DNA of 64,000 nt from Candidatus Gastranaerophilales bacterium (GTDB lineage Bacteria; Cyanobacteriota; Vampirovibrionia; Gastranaerophilales; Gastranaerophilaceae), in contig CAJUJH010000002.1 of the NCBI GenBank assembly GCA_910586855.1, positions 62,001-126,000 on the forward strand. The letters run 5' to 3'. Below are positions 27,343-36,652 of the stretch, in pieces; position 1 is the stretch's first letter; every line of letters starts with the position of its first letter. The notes below the pieces were generated by a model. That model was not told the origin of the DNA. It made no database searches and saw only the letters and a program-made list of their open reading frames with translations. Made by a program: the position numbers and the translations under genes.

Positions 27343-28854
27343 TTAGTTATCAATCACTTCAATCTCGGAAAAATCAGATAAATAGGGCAGATGCTCCTCT
27401 TTTATGATTTCACCGGGTAAAAGTACGGAAATTCCTGGAGGGCATAGCGCTATTACTTCTGCTGAAATTTTTCCTACAGCATCTTCGATTTTTACAAGTT
27501 TTTTAGGTGCAAAATAAGCATCCCTTGGATTCATAATTGTTTCAGGCACCATCAAAGGCATATATTTTTTACCTTCAAGATGGCAAATATCAGGATATTC
27601 GCGCTTTGAAATCTCTTTTAGTGCCTTAATTAAATATTCAAATTCACTTCTTGTATTTCCAATATTTGATAAAATCAAAACTCCTACATCTGAAGCTGAT
27701 TCAATTTCAATATTAAAATCTAATTCTAAAATGGTTTCTAAACGCTTACCGCTTAAGCCCGCCATTTTAATAAATATTTTTGTAACATCAAAATTAACAT
27801 TATCTTCTTCCCCAAGGACAGAAAGATTTTTGATATTTTTTGCTTCACGCCTGAAGTATTTAGCGTTTTCAATAGCATTTTTTATTAATTCCTGACCTTT
27901 TTTTGAACTTAAATGTGCGCGTGCAGCATCCAAGCTTGCAAGAAGAAGGATTGAGGGGCTTGTTGTATGTAAAAGTTTAAGAGCATGTTCAATTTTATGA
28001 ACATCAAGCTTTGAATTTTTTGAAATATGCAGCATAGAAGCCTGAGTCATAGCTCCGCCTGTTTTATGCAATGAATGTACAACGGCATCTGCCCCAAGTT
28101 CAAGCGCACATACAGGTAGCTCATCAGAATAATTCCATAAACTTCCATGAGCTTCATCTACGATTAATGGAATATTACGTTTTTTACATATTTCAGCCAT
28201 TTTTTTAATATCTGATACCATGCCTTCATATGTAGGATTTACCACCCAGACAAATTTTGCATTTGGTTTTAAATTAAGTTGATATTCAAGTTCATCTGCT
28301 TCAATTGCGCCAAAAATTGACCAATTATCTAATAGTTTTGGCATAAGCCAGGTTGGATTAGAGCCTGAAATCATTGTGCCTGTGAGCACTGAACGGTGAG
28401 AATTTCTTGCAATAATAATTTCATCAGATGGAGATACTACACCAAATGCTATTGCAAGATTAGAAATTGTACTTCCGGATGTTATAAAAAATGTTCTTTT
28501 TGAATTATAAGCAATGCTTGCAACCTTCATAGCATCTTCTATAGCACCGGATGCAGGGTGAAGTGTTCCAAGCCCGTCAAATTCATCTGTTGTATCTAAT
28601 AAAAGCGCAGAATTTCCAATTAGCTTTTCAAAGCGCTCTAAAATACCTCTGCCCCTGTTGTGACCGGGGATGTGGAAGCCAACTGCAGGATTTTCTTTAT
28701 AGCTTTCAAGTGCATCTAATAAAGGTGCGACAACGCATTCTTCAACATTATTTTTTCTATCATACAAAATTGAAGATTGATTGTTGAATGACACTATGGG
28801 GTTAGATTTAAACGAAATATTATCGCGAACACTATCAGATATATTTTTATTCAA
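27343..28854 (-). CDS. PLP-dependent Orn/Lys/Arg decarboxylase
   Basis: This 503-residue fold type I enzyme is of the short SpeA/YaaO type. It has no N-terminal receiver-like wing domain. The PLP lysine is in SLHKTGGAMTQAS near 265, with DEAHG preceding it, and FFITSGSTISNLA near 118 binds the phosphate. It decarboxylates arginine, lysine or ornithine to a polyamine precursor or diamine; the substrate cannot be told here. A 40-residue N-terminal extension precedes the conserved GFHIPGHNRG. Confidence 0.88.
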   Translation of the reverse strand: MNKNISDSVRDNISFKSNPIVSFNNQSSILYDRKNNVEECVVAPLLDALESYKENPAVGFHIPGHNRGRGILERFEKLIGNSALLLDTTDEFDGLGTLHPASGAIEDAMKVASIAYNSKRTFFITSGSTISNLAIAFGVVSPSDEIIIARNSHRSVLTGTMISGSNPTWLMPKLLDNWSIFGAIEADELEYQLNLKPNAKFVWVVNPTYEGMVSDIKKMAEICKKRNIPLIVDEAHGSLWNYSDELPVCALELGADAVVHSLHKTGGAMTQASMLHISKNSKLDVHKIEHALKLLHTTSPSILLLASLDAARAHLSSKKGQELIKNAIENAKYFRREAKNIKNLSVLGEEDNVNFDVTKIFIKMAGLSGKRLETILELDFNIEIESASDVGVLILSNIGNTRSEFEYLIKALKEISKREYPDICHLEGKKYMPLMVPETIMNPRDAYFAPKKLVKIEDAVGKISAEVIALCPPGISVLLPGEIIKEEHLPYLSDFSEIEVIDN

Positions 28855-29145
28855 TTCAATTTCCTTGTTAATTACAATAATATTATATAAGAAATATTAT
28901 AAAATCAAAGAAACATGTTTTTTGCCTTATAAAGCTGTATAATCTTGTTTTTGTTGCAAAATGTTAAGAAAAAATTACACATTTTAATAAAGGCGGAAAC
29001 TTTAAACATCAATGCGCAAAAAAAATTAATTTTGTGTTTTGTACGAAATGAAGCACCTTTTTGCTTAAAACCATAAAAAATGATACAATAAACATTAACG
29101 AGGAAAAACAAGGGTTTTAAGCGAAGGTAAGAAGGTAGGGAAATT
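28855..29145. other. intergenic region between divergent genes
   Basis: The 291 bp hold the start region of the decarboxylase gene and, at the right, the promoter of the 117-aa gene at 29061-29089. No further ORF or repeat was seen. Confidence 0.5.
29061..29089 (+). promoter_or_regulatory. sigma-70 type promoter
   Basis: TTGCTT (29061-29066) and TACAAT (29084-29089) are spaced by 17 bp, with an extended TG before the -10. It is about 57 bases upstream of the ATG at 29146. Confidence 0.65.
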
Positions 29146-29499
29146 ATGGTCGATAATCGTTCGACAGGTTTTCTTGGGTTAAACGGCTTCAATTTTAAAT
29201 CTGGGGATGCATCTGGCATGGCAAATAAAACCCAGGATGATAAAATGGGGCAGGGCGGCGAATATTTCGCACAAGGTCAAAGAGAACCTGAAGAAGAAAA
29301 AAGAGAGAATATATTCATTGACCGGTCAGCACAATTAAGGGGTGCCTTAGATTCTCTTGCACTTTTGAATGCTTCAAGAATTAAAAAGTTCAACATTTTG
29401 GACAGAGAAGAAAAAGAAGATGAGGAAGATGAAAAGAAAAAGAAGAAAAAATCTAAAAAAGAATTGACTCATCTTATTGACGACTTTGAAAAGAATTAA
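29146..29499 (+). CDS. unknown highly charged protein, 117 aa
   Basis: I do not recognise this protein. It starts with a Gly/Asn-rich segment (about 1-45), then a central helix-like region, then a run of acidic and lysine residues from about 85 to 107. It has no signal or membrane segment. The start has an AAGGTAGG site, and a good promoter lies upstream. It is followed after 15 bp by the PHP-domain gene and is probably cotranscribed with it. Confidence 0.7.
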   Translation: MVDNRSTGFLGLNGFNFKSGDASGMANKTQDDKMGQGGEYFAQGQREPEEEKRENIFIDRSAQLRGALDSLALLNASRIKKFNILDREEKEDEEDEKKKKKKSKKELTHLIDDFEKN

Positions 29500-29514
29500 A
29501 ATTTAATAATTAAA

Positions 29515-30150
29515 ATGCAAAATAGTATTGCGGATAGAATTTTAAATATTAAGAAAGAAGATTACTACAAAAAAGCAAATCTTCATACTCATTCAACTGC
29601 ATCAGACGGTAAAGAAGAGTTTGACAAGCTTATAGAAGAGGCTATAGAGCTTGGCTTAGAGCACTTTTCTATTGCAGACCACAATACGCTTGAAGGGTAT
29701 AAGACTTCAAAATATATAAATAACCCCATACTTATTCCTGCTGTTGAATTTGATTGTTTTTATCAAACCAGCTTAATCCATATTTTAGGCTATGGTGTAG
29801 ATTTTAATAATCCTGAAATTAATGAGATTTGTACTAAAAATAAATCTGAAACCGAATATGATATTGTAAGGCTTTTTCATTCAAGGCACCCAAAAGATGC
29901 AATAGAAAAAATTCATAAAGCTGGAGGAATTGCAGTATTGGCACATCCTTGCTGTTGTTCTGTTTTAAGTTTAAATTACCTTGTTAAAAAATTAAAATCA
30001 TTCGGGCTTGATGGTATAGAAACCTACTATCCATATAACAGGCACAGAGGGATAATTAAATTTCACTCAAGAAAAAAGCCCCATATTCTGGCTGAAAGAT
30101 ACAACCTGATTAAAACAGGCGGTACAGATGAACATGGGAAGCTTAAATAA
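29515..30150 (+). CDS. PHP-domain phosphoesterase
   Basis: This 211-residue metal-dependent hydrolase shows PHP motifs: HTHSTASDG at 25-33, SIADHNTLEGYK near 58, HPCCCSVLS near 143 with its metal histidine, and GGTDEHGKLK at the very end. Stand-alone members include RNase AM/YciV-type nucleases and nucleoside bisphosphate phosphatases; it is shorter than YciV (about 290) because it lacks the insertion and C-terminal part. The substrate is unknown. Confidence 0.82.
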   Translation: MQNSIADRILNIKKEDYYKKANLHTHSTASDGKEEFDKLIEEAIELGLEHFSIADHNTLEGYKTSKYINNPILIPAVEFDCFYQTSLIHILGYGVDFNNPEINEICTKNKSETEYDIVRLFHSRHPKDAIEKIHKAGGIAVLAHPCCCSVLSLNYLVKKLKSFGLDGIETYYPYNRHRGIIKFHSRKKPHILAERYNLIKTGGTDEHGKLK

Positions 30151-30164
30151 TTTTTTAAACCTGC

Positions 30165-31043
30165 TTATTTATATAGGTTTTTTGCAGTTTCTTTTTTATC
30201 CATCCTCAAATACCACCAAGTTAAGCACAGCATACTGAATGGTAAAAGAAGCCCGCCCATTGTGGCTGAAAAATAACCTTTAATTAAATTTATCATCTGC
30301 ATTGCACTCATATGGTTCATATAAAAATCTTGTGTAAATATTAAAGCATTTGACAGCTGGCCTGTTATAAAAGACCAAATTTGAACAATTATGCTAAGTA
30401 AAATTACAATACCTAAATTGGGAAAATAATTTTTAAGCGCAAGCTTTATTGCCTTTAATATGCTTTCTGTCGGGGTTAAATTAGGGCTTAAAACAAAAGA
30501 TTGCAGGGTTACGGTAAAAAGCAGAGCAAAAGCAAATGTAATTAAGCCTATAAGTGCAATAGCTTGAATACTTGAAGGACTTGCAAAATCTCCGGAGGCA
30601 AACATTTGCGGGCTTAAACCAAGAGCTGTAAATAAGGCTATTATAAGTACAATAAATAAAATAGGTATAATAATTGCAGAAATTAAAAGAAAAACAATAT
30701 AGTCTTTTGTCCTTTTTTTAAAAATTTCAGTATAATATTTAAATTCTTTCAGTGGTTCGTTTTCAACGATTTGTTTTGAGATTAAAATTAAACCGCCTGA
30801 AATAAGTGCATACTGCCAAAAACTGTGGCAAAATAATATAAGTCCTAAAATTAAACATATAAATGCCATTCCTAAATTTACATTTTGTCCTGATATCAGA
30901 AACGGTAAAAAACATACGGTTATACCGATAAGCTGCCCAAAAAGCGGGTATAAAATATATTTTAAATACTGCGGCAGCCTAAAAAGATATTCTGTAAATG
31001 ATTTTGATACTATTGTAAAAACAGAACTGCTTTTTTTATACAT
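30165..31043 (-). CDS. membrane protein of unknown function, 292 aa
   Basis: I do not recognise a specific family. Six hydrophobic segments are seen, at about 34-51, 59-80, 113-141, 163-188, 210-232 and 258-278. A cytoplasmic loop between the second and third is rich in Lys and Glu. The general pattern resembles small integral membrane proteins of the DUF975/glycerophosphoryl diester phosphodiesterase membrane-domain kind. Its 3' end is 15 bp from the converging PHP gene. Confidence 0.75.
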   Translation of the reverse strand: MYKKSSSVFTIVSKSFTEYLFRLPQYLKYILYPLFGQLIGITVCFLPFLISGQNVNLGMAFICLILGLILFCHSFWQYALISGGLILISKQIVENEPLKEFKYYTEIFKKRTKDYIVFLLISAIIIPILFIVLIIALFTALGLSPQMFASGDFASPSSIQAIALIGLITFAFALLFTVTLQSFVLSPNLTPTESILKAIKLALKNYFPNLGIVILLSIIVQIWSFITGQLSNALIFTQDFYMNHMSAMQMINLIKGYFSATMGGLLLPFSMLCLTWWYLRMDKKETAKNLYK

Positions 31044-31113
31044 AAAAACTCCAATTTTTCTTCTAAAACTTGTTTTAAAAGAATTATAGCAATTTTTATA
31101 AAAAAGATAAAAT

Positions 31114-32229
31114 TTATACTATTTTTAGATTACTTTCTTTTTTAAGGAAGCTGTATTTTGAATAATATTCTTCAGGGTTTTCCTTTGCGGCTTTTATAAT
31201 TTGCTCAAGTTCAATAAACTTGCTTGCTAAATTAGGGTCAAATTGGCTGCCTGAGCATCTTTTTATTTCTTCAATTGCAACTTCATGGTCTAAAGCTTTT
31301 CTGTATGAGCGTGTTGAGGTCATAGCATCATATGTATCTGCTATGGCTACGATTCTTGAAGATAATGGAATCTCTTCACCTTTAAGACCATCAGGATAAC
31401 CTTTACCGTCCCATCTTTCATGATGAGCTTTTAGCCAGCTTGAAATGCCTGCTAATTTTTTTACGCTTAAAATCAGTTTCTCGGAGTTATTCGGGTGAGA
31501 TTTCATAACAGCAAACTCTTCATCTGTTAATTTTCCAGGCTTACAGAGGATATTTTGAGGAATAGCAATTTTTCCAATGTCATGTAAAAGCCCTGCTGTT
31601 TCAATCTCTTCCAGTAATTTTTCATCAAAATCCATTTCTTTGGCCAAAATTAGAGAATACAAAGTAACCCTAAGTGAATGCCCATGGGTATAAGGGTCTT
31701 TGGAATCAAGAGCTGATGATATTGATTTAATTGTTTTATAGAATAATTCCTTTAAATCCTTTAAAATTACAGCTTTTGAGCTTGTTAAATTATATTTATT
31801 TATGCCTAAATTTACAATATTTGTAAGCTCTTCGGGCTCAAATGGTTTTAGCATATATTGGAATAAGTTACATTTGTTTACGGCATCTGTTAATATTTCA
31901 ACATCTGCAAAGCCTGTAAGTAAAATTTTTACAACATCAGGCGCCAGGTTATTTACTTTTTCCAGAAATTCTGTTCCATCCATAATGGGCATTTTGTGGT
32001 CAGAAACTATAAGGGCAATTTTGTCCATGTTTTCTTCAAAGGTTTTAAGCCCCTCTAAACCGTTTTGTGCGGTTAGTATATTATATTTTCTATGAAAAGT
32101 TCTTTTTAAAAGCTGTAAATTGTTAATTTCATCATCTACAAGAAGAATTGTTGCATTATCAGTATTGATTTTCCCGCAAAGGATATCATCCATACCATCA
32201 ATGAATAATTCTTGTTCTAAATTAAGCAT
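31114..32229 (-). CDS. response regulator with HD-GYP phosphodiesterase domain
   Basis: This 371-residue protein has an N-terminal receiver domain (about 26-145: ILLVDDE, phosphoacceptor Asp77 in VSDHKMP) and a C-terminal HD-GYP domain (about 170-355). The latter carries GLLHDIGKIAIP and HHERWDGKGYPDGL. HD-GYP proteins hydrolyse cyclic di-GMP. The partner histidine kinase is not in this window. The ATG has a GAGGG site. Confidence 0.93.
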   Translation of the reverse strand: MLNLEQELFIDGMDDILCGKINTDNATILLVDDEINNLQLLKRTFHRKYNILTAQNGLEGLKTFEENMDKIALIVSDHKMPIMDGTEFLEKVNNLAPDVVKILLTGFADVEILTDAVNKCNLFQYMLKPFEPEELTNIVNLGINKYNLTSSKAVILKDLKELFYKTIKSISSALDSKDPYTHGHSLRVTLYSLILAKEMDFDEKLLEEIETAGLLHDIGKIAIPQNILCKPGKLTDEEFAVMKSHPNNSEKLILSVKKLAGISSWLKAHHERWDGKGYPDGLKGEEIPLSSRIVAIADTYDAMTSTRSYRKALDHEVAIEEIKRCSGSQFDPNLASKFIELEQIIKAAKENPEEYYSKYSFLKKESNLKIV

Positions 32230-32389
32230 CTACCCTCAACAATTAAATATCTTCAAAGTCTATATCGACAGCCTTTATTTAATACTTTAATTAATTTTTT
32301 TACTAAAATCAATAATTCAATTGTAGGAGAAGGATTTTGAGGATAAATGCGATTTGTTAAAATTTCTTAACTTTTATTTGTCGTAATTA

Positions 32390-32421
32390 AAAAACTGCCC
32401 AATCTATCTTTGGCAGTTTTT
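32390..32421 (-). terminator. terminator of the coiled-coil gene
   Basis: A 10-bp perfect stem (32390-32399 with 32412-32421; core CTGCC/GGCAG) has A/T runs on both sides. It follows the minus-strand gene ending at 32449 and could also stop read-through from the left. Confidence 0.75.
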
Positions 32422-32448
32422 AATAATTAAAGCTTATTTAAATTAAAA

Positions 32449-32919
32449 TTAATTATCAAAATAACCCATATTTGTTTGGTCTAGATAATCATCATATGTT
32501 TGTTTTTCTTGTTCTAATACCTGAATTTGAAGCTCTTTATTGCTTATTTTTTTATTATAGTCATCTTCCAGTATTTTGGCGTCTCTGGTTAATTTATCTT
32601 GTTCTTTTTGATATTTGTTTATAATTTCTTCTTCTTTGTCTAATCTTTCTATTTCTTTTTGAACATCTACATCTGTGCTTGTTGTGCTTTCTTCTTCATC
32701 TTCTATGGTGTCATCAAGCTCTTCATCGCCGTATTCAAGTTCTAATGCCTGGAGTTCGTTTTCTTCCTGGTCGCAAACTTTCATTAGTTGGTTTGATAAT
32801 ACGCGCTGGGCACACATCTTGTCATCAGATAATTCTGTAAGCTCAAATCTGGCATCACTAAGTTCACCTGTAACAAGGTAATCGCCTATGTATATTGATG
32901 CTGAAAAATGTTGACTCAT
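32449..32919 (-). CDS. acidic coiled-coil protein, 156 aa
   Basis: This protein is unrecognised. Residues 1-50 look globular (SASIYIGDYLVTGELSDARFEL), residues 55-85 are strongly acidic, and about 88-145 form a predicted coiled coil with heptad-like Leu/Ile and charged residues. There is no signal peptide or membrane helix. A terminator follows. No function is proposed. Confidence 0.65.
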   Translation of the reverse strand: MSQHFSASIYIGDYLVTGELSDARFELTELSDDKMCAQRVLSNQLMKVCDQEENELQALELEYGDEELDDTIEDEEESTTSTDVDVQKEIERLDKEEEIINKYQKEQDKLTRDAKILEDDYNKKISNKELQIQVLEQEKQTYDDYLDQTNMGYFDN

Positions 32920-33222
32920 TACTTTGGACTGCCTTTATGCTTACATTTTTGTGCCTCTACATGTATATAAAGTATTTTTGTATATAAAAATTGCTTACCA
33001 AATATATACTTCTGTAATAAAACTTTACAAATTCATTATTTTTTGAGCTTGATTGGAGCTTTAGACAGTTAGATATTTGTAAATATTTGTAAATAAAATT
33101 ATTAAAATTGAAATTCTGACATTTAAAAAAACTTTATTAAAGTGGAAGAAGTAAACCAAACTGAACAAACCAAAAAGGAAAATTTAAATCTTTAAAGGCA
33201 AAAGAAGCGGCGGAGGTAAGTT

Positions 33223-33411
33223 TTGACAGTACAGCTTAGAAATAATCCTCAAACAGTAACTAATCCGGCAATAATTCCAAATAATACACATATATTATCA
33301 AACCAGACACAATTTCAAAACCCAATGCCTCAAGGAGTTTCAGCTCCACAGGGCGCAAGTGTACCGCCTCCTCCATCAAGCTGCGGCGGAAGTTTAAACA
33401 CTTATGTTTAA
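33223..33411 (+). CDS. small proline-rich peptide, TTG start, 62 aa
   Basis: The ORF starts at TTG with a strong CGGAGGT site 6-10 bases before it, which is the main reason to believe it. The peptide is rich in Asn, Gln and Pro, with a PPPPSS cluster followed by CGGSLNTYV at the end. There is no hydrophobic segment. A good intrinsic terminator follows at 33535. It resembles no family I know. Confidence 0.4.
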   Translation: MTVQLRNNPQTVTNPAIIPNNTHILSNQTQFQNPMPQGVSAPQGASVPPPPSSCGGSLNTYV

Positions 33412-33534
33412 TTTAGGATAAATTTTTTATTAATTATTATCTTACTTTAAATTAAATGCACTAAAATTTAATAATAAAGGGCATTTTAAACCAAGTTTTT
33501 CTTTCAGTTGTAAATTATGCTTATTTTATGACAT

Positions 33535-33558
33535 GCACAACCTCTGGTTGTGCTTTTT
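33535..33558 (+). terminator. intrinsic terminator
   Basis: GCACAACC (33535-33542) and GGTTGTGC (33546-33553) form a perfect 8-bp stem with a 3-base loop followed by five T. It probably ends the transcript of the 62-aa peptide gene or of an RNA in 33412-33534. Confidence 0.75.
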
Positions 33559-33668
33559 ATTGTTTGCACTAGAAAACATTAAAAACAGCATGCATAAGGT
33601 GCAGGCGCTGACATAAAATTACAGTTTTATGTAAAAGTATTTTGGGTTTAGTTATAGTGTGTTATTTA

Positions 33669-33845
33669 TTTTGCCAGATATAAAAAATATGCTCTATATT
33701 TTATATTTTCCCTCCGCAAAATATTTTACAAAAAGGACACGGGATTCGCACCTGTAAAGGATTGTATAAGTAATCTATTTATTAATATCTGCGGAGGCGA
33801 ATTTTTTACGGTCCTTTTTTGTAAAATATTTTTCTTCTGGAAAAT
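33669..33845 (+). ncRNA. candidate structured RNA, about 177 nt, unknown family
   Basis: Bases 33716-33736 pair with 33811-33832 over 20 bp with one extra T. Outer bases CCAGA (33674-33678) pair with TCTGG (33836-33840). Inside are an ACGGG/CCTGT hairpin with a 7-base loop at 33737-33753 and a GATT/AATC hairpin. A competing pair CCTCCGCA (33709) with TGCGGAGG (33791) would rearrange the fold. No ORF covers it. The orientation is uncertain; the G-U pair favours the plus strand. It could be a regulatory RNA or a relic. Confidence 0.4.
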
Positions 33846-33853
33846 TTATATTT

Positions 33854-34069
33854 TTATTTCACCAGATTTTGGAACTGTACAAACTGTAGAAATTGCACAA
33901 ACCACAGTTTTTTAAGTCTTGTAATTCTATGCCGTCTTGCTTCTTTTTTATCCTGATAAAGTTTTATTTTCTCAAGTGAATTTGAATCTGATTTACCAAA
34001 AAGAAATTCCAAGATAGAATCAAAATCTTTCTGTTTTTTATTTTTTGCTTTTTCTTTAGTTTTACTCAT
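33854..34069 (-). CDS. small basic unknown protein, 71 aa
   Basis: This is a lysine-rich small protein without recognised domains: a basic N-terminus, a middle helix (FDSILEFLFGK) and a basic segment KKEARRHRITRLKKL. The ribosome site is poor, so it may be spurious. It lies 82 bp beyond the MlaE gene on the same strand. Confidence 0.35.
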   Translation of the reverse strand: MSKTKEKAKNKKQKDFDSILEFLFGKSDSNSLEKIKLYQDKKEARRHRITRLKKLWFVQFLQFVQFQNLVK

Positions 34070-34151
34070 ATCATATTAATAAAGTAAAAACAAAAGGTAA
34101 AATATTCCCCAAAAGAATAATGATTATTGCCCGAAAACACAATAGAAAAGA

Positions 34152-34892
34152 TTAGTAATTGCTTGTATAAAACAAAAAGCCGATTAAAAGGTCAGCTAAA
34201 AGCAGGTAAATTGTACATAAAATAGCAGATTTAGTTGTTGAATCTCCAACATTTTTGGCTCCGCCCGTTGTATTATATCCTACGGTTGCGCAGACTGTTG
34301 AAATTATGGCGCCAAATATAAATCCTTTAAAAACACTGATATAAATATCTTTTGTATTAAACATAAGCCATACGGAATTAAAATATCTATTCGGGTGTAA
34401 ACTGATAGAAAAGTAGGATACAAGCATGCCGCCTATTACACCTATGAATTCGGCTAAAATTACAACAAACATAACGCCGAATGCACCTGCAACAATTCTT
34501 GGCGCAAAATAATATCCTATCGGGTTTACCCCTAAAACCTTCATTGCATCAACTTGAGAGGTTACTTTCATATTGGCGATTTGTGCTGTTATTGCAGTTC
34601 CCGCTCTTGCCCCTATTGCAAGTGCTGCAAAACCCGGGGCAATTTCTCTGATTAATGCAACTCCTAAAAATCCCCCTATATAATCTTCTGCGCCGCTTAA
34701 TAAAAACTGTTTTGAAACCTGAAGCGCAATAACTGATGATGCTATCATTATAATCATCAATGATATACCAAGAGAATCAAAACCGATTTTTGCAGCCTGT
34801 GATATTACGCTTTTAAAGGTGACATTTCCTTTAAAAGTATACTTAACAGCCTCTATAAAATTTTGTACACATTGTCCTAAAAATATAATCAT
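34152..34892 (-). CDS. mlaE: MlaE/YrbE-type ABC transporter permease
   Basis: This 246-residue membrane permease is of the MlaE family, part of a lipid transporter (Mla/Mce type) that moves phospholipids between the inner and outer membranes. The diagnostic stretch is ALIREIAPGFAALAIGARAGTAITAQIANMKVTSQVDAMKVLGVNP at about 79-125, which forms the family's coupling region, followed by three to four helices. The partner ATPase (MlaF) and MCE protein (MlaD) are not adjacent here, as is common in cyanobacteria-like genomes. Confidence 0.9.
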   Translation of the reverse strand: MIIFLGQCVQNFIEAVKYTFKGNVTFKSVISQAAKIGFDSLGISLMIIMIASSVIALQVSKQFLLSGAEDYIGGFLGVALIREIAPGFAALAIGARAGTAITAQIANMKVTSQVDAMKVLGVNPIGYYFAPRIVAGAFGVMFVVILAEFIGVIGGMLVSYFSISLHPNRYFNSVWLMFNTKDIYISVFKGFIFGAIISTVCATVGYNTTGGAKNVGDSTTKSAILCTIYLLLADLLIGFLFYTSNY

Positions 34893-34973
34893 AGAAAAAT
34901 TTTAGCATAAATTATCGTAAAATATCGTAAAGAAAACTGGTTTTTTAACACCTTTTTATTTAGAATTAATGTT

Positions 34974-36560
34974 ATGAGTTTTATATTATTTTTATTATTT
35001 TTATACCTTATTCTCTATTGTATATACCTTTTTACGCTCAATTTCAAAGCGTTTTGGAGAAAAGGCTTTTTAAAAAATGAACATTATATGCAGCAGATGA
35101 ATTTAAAAGAAAATAAACTCTGTGTTGCAATTTGGGCAAATAGCAAGCATAAAAGGCTTGAAGATTTGCTTAAAGCTTTGAATAATCAAACTTATTCAAA
35201 GCAAAATTATTCTGTACATGTTGTTGTTCAAAGGGAGAAAGACTCTGTTAATTTTCTTCCTGAGTGTATATATGGCGCCATAATTCATTATATTGAAAAT
35301 CCCGAGTTTTTCTCTAAAGATAAAGCGTTGTCAGTTTTTGTTGAAAAGCTGCTGCCTGAAAATAAATTTGATGCTTTTGTATTTTTAGGTGCAGACAGGA
35401 CCGTTAATGAAAATTATCTTGAGATGGTGAATAAAAGCATTTATGAGTCTGGAACAATCTTGACCGGAAGCTTGAATGTGAAAACATCATCCCCTTCTCT
35501 TTTCTATAAATTAAAATATGAAATTTTAAATGCAAAGCAGCATTTTGTAAATAATACCGTAAATATAGCAAGAAGAATGTTTGATTTATCTCAGGTAATA
35601 GACGGTAACAACTGTGCTATAACTGCGGATGTGCTTGAAAAAACCGGAAGAATTTGTTTTGAAACCAGAAATGATGAATTAAAATATTCATTATTTCTTG
35701 CAAGTAACAATTTAAAGCCCACATATTGTCCTTTTATGGAAACATATGTAGATGTAGAAAATTTTGATGCAAGTACTGCAAATTTATCATCACGATATTC
35801 TTTATTTAAATATTATCTTCCTCTTCTGCACAAAAAGCCGTGGTCATTCATTGAATTTGTATTTTCAACCTTGAAACCAGGGGCGCTTTTTGCATTGATT
35901 GTGTACGCAATTCTTTTATATTCTTCATTTACATTTAAATCAGGAATTGGTTTTAAATATGTTCTTCACCTTGGGGTTTTAGGTATATTTAGCACAATGA
36001 CAGGAATTTTAGCTGCAAGGTTAAATCCTAAGTCTTTAATGTATTTGCTGCTTTACCCTGTTTGTTCTTTTATGCTTAATTTTAAAGTTGTAACAAAGAA
36101 AATATCTTTAAAAGGTATTCAAAAACAAATAACCGAAGATGAAAATGTGAACTCTGCTACTGTAAATTCAATAGTTTCAGACGGCAAAAAAGATTTAATT
36201 TGTAAATTGGATTTAGTTTCAGAAGATGGCATGAGAAAGGTAGTTTTCAGATTCAAGAAAAAACGATTTGTATCTGATGCACACTTAAGAATGTATGATG
36301 CAATGGAAGATATATCAAGGAAATTAAAATCCAAAGGTTTTATATTAAAGGTTTGTCAAAATTGCGGATATTTTGAATCTTGCCCGGATGGCACAATTGA
36401 TTTACTAAAAGGGGTTTGTAAACTCAAAGGAAATTATGAAAACCCTGAAACAGCTGTGCAGACTTTAATTTGGAATACATGTCAAGGGTTTATGCCGCAA
36501 AAAATCTCAAATATTATAGATGATATGGCAAAGAAAAATAACAACCCTGCTATTCAATAA
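34974..36560 (+). CDS. membrane glycosyltransferase family 2-like protein with C-terminal Cys cluster
   Basis: This 528-residue protein starts with a membrane helix (1-22). A GT-A type domain follows at about 48-250 (LCVAIWANSKHKRLEDLLKALNNQ, then FDAFVFLGADRTVNENYL as the likely DxD-like region), with three or four membrane helices at about 298-385. This resembles cellulose-synthase-like or processive GT2 enzymes acting at the inner membrane. The last 110 residues are soluble and include Cys461, Cys464, Cys470 and Cys482, a possible metal-binding cluster I have not seen in this family. No ribosome site is evident at the ATG. Confidence 0.7.
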   Translation: MSFILFLLFLYLILYCIYLFTLNFKAFWRKGFLKNEHYMQQMNLKENKLCVAIWANSKHKRLEDLLKALNNQTYSKQNYSVHVVVQREKDSVNFLPECIYGAIIHYIENPEFFSKDKALSVFVEKLLPENKFDAFVFLGADRTVNENYLEMVNKSIYESGTILTGSLNVKTSSPSLFYKLKYEILNAKQHFVNNTVNIARRMFDLSQVIDGNNCAITADVLEKTGRICFETRNDELKYSLFLASNNLKPTYCPFMETYVDVENFDASTANLSSRYSLFKYYLPLLHKKPWSFIEFVFSTLKPGALFALIVYAILLYSSFTFKSGIGFKYVLHLGVLGIFSTMTGILAARLNPKSLMYLLLYPVCSFMLNFKVVTKKISLKGIQKQITEDENVNSATVNSIVSDGKKDLICKLDLVSEDGMRKVVFRFKKKRFVSDAHLRMYDAMEDISRKLKSKGFILKVCQNCGYFESCPDGTIDLLKGVCKLKGNYENPETAVQTLIWNTCQGFMPQKISNIIDDMAKKNNNPAIQ

Positions 36561-36652
36561 AATCAAGTATGTAGTATGCCAATATCTGCGCTTGCAGTGC
36601 AGCAGTTTTAAGGTCTTGTAGTATAAATAAATATGGATTGTTAGATTAAGAT

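Noticed and set aside
33716..33832. tRNA or tmRNA reading of the structured element on the minus strand
   Set aside because: A T-arm-like GGTGCGAATCC is present, but its stem has an A-C mismatch, no D-arm fits and no CCA follows, so it is kept only as an unknown structured RNA.
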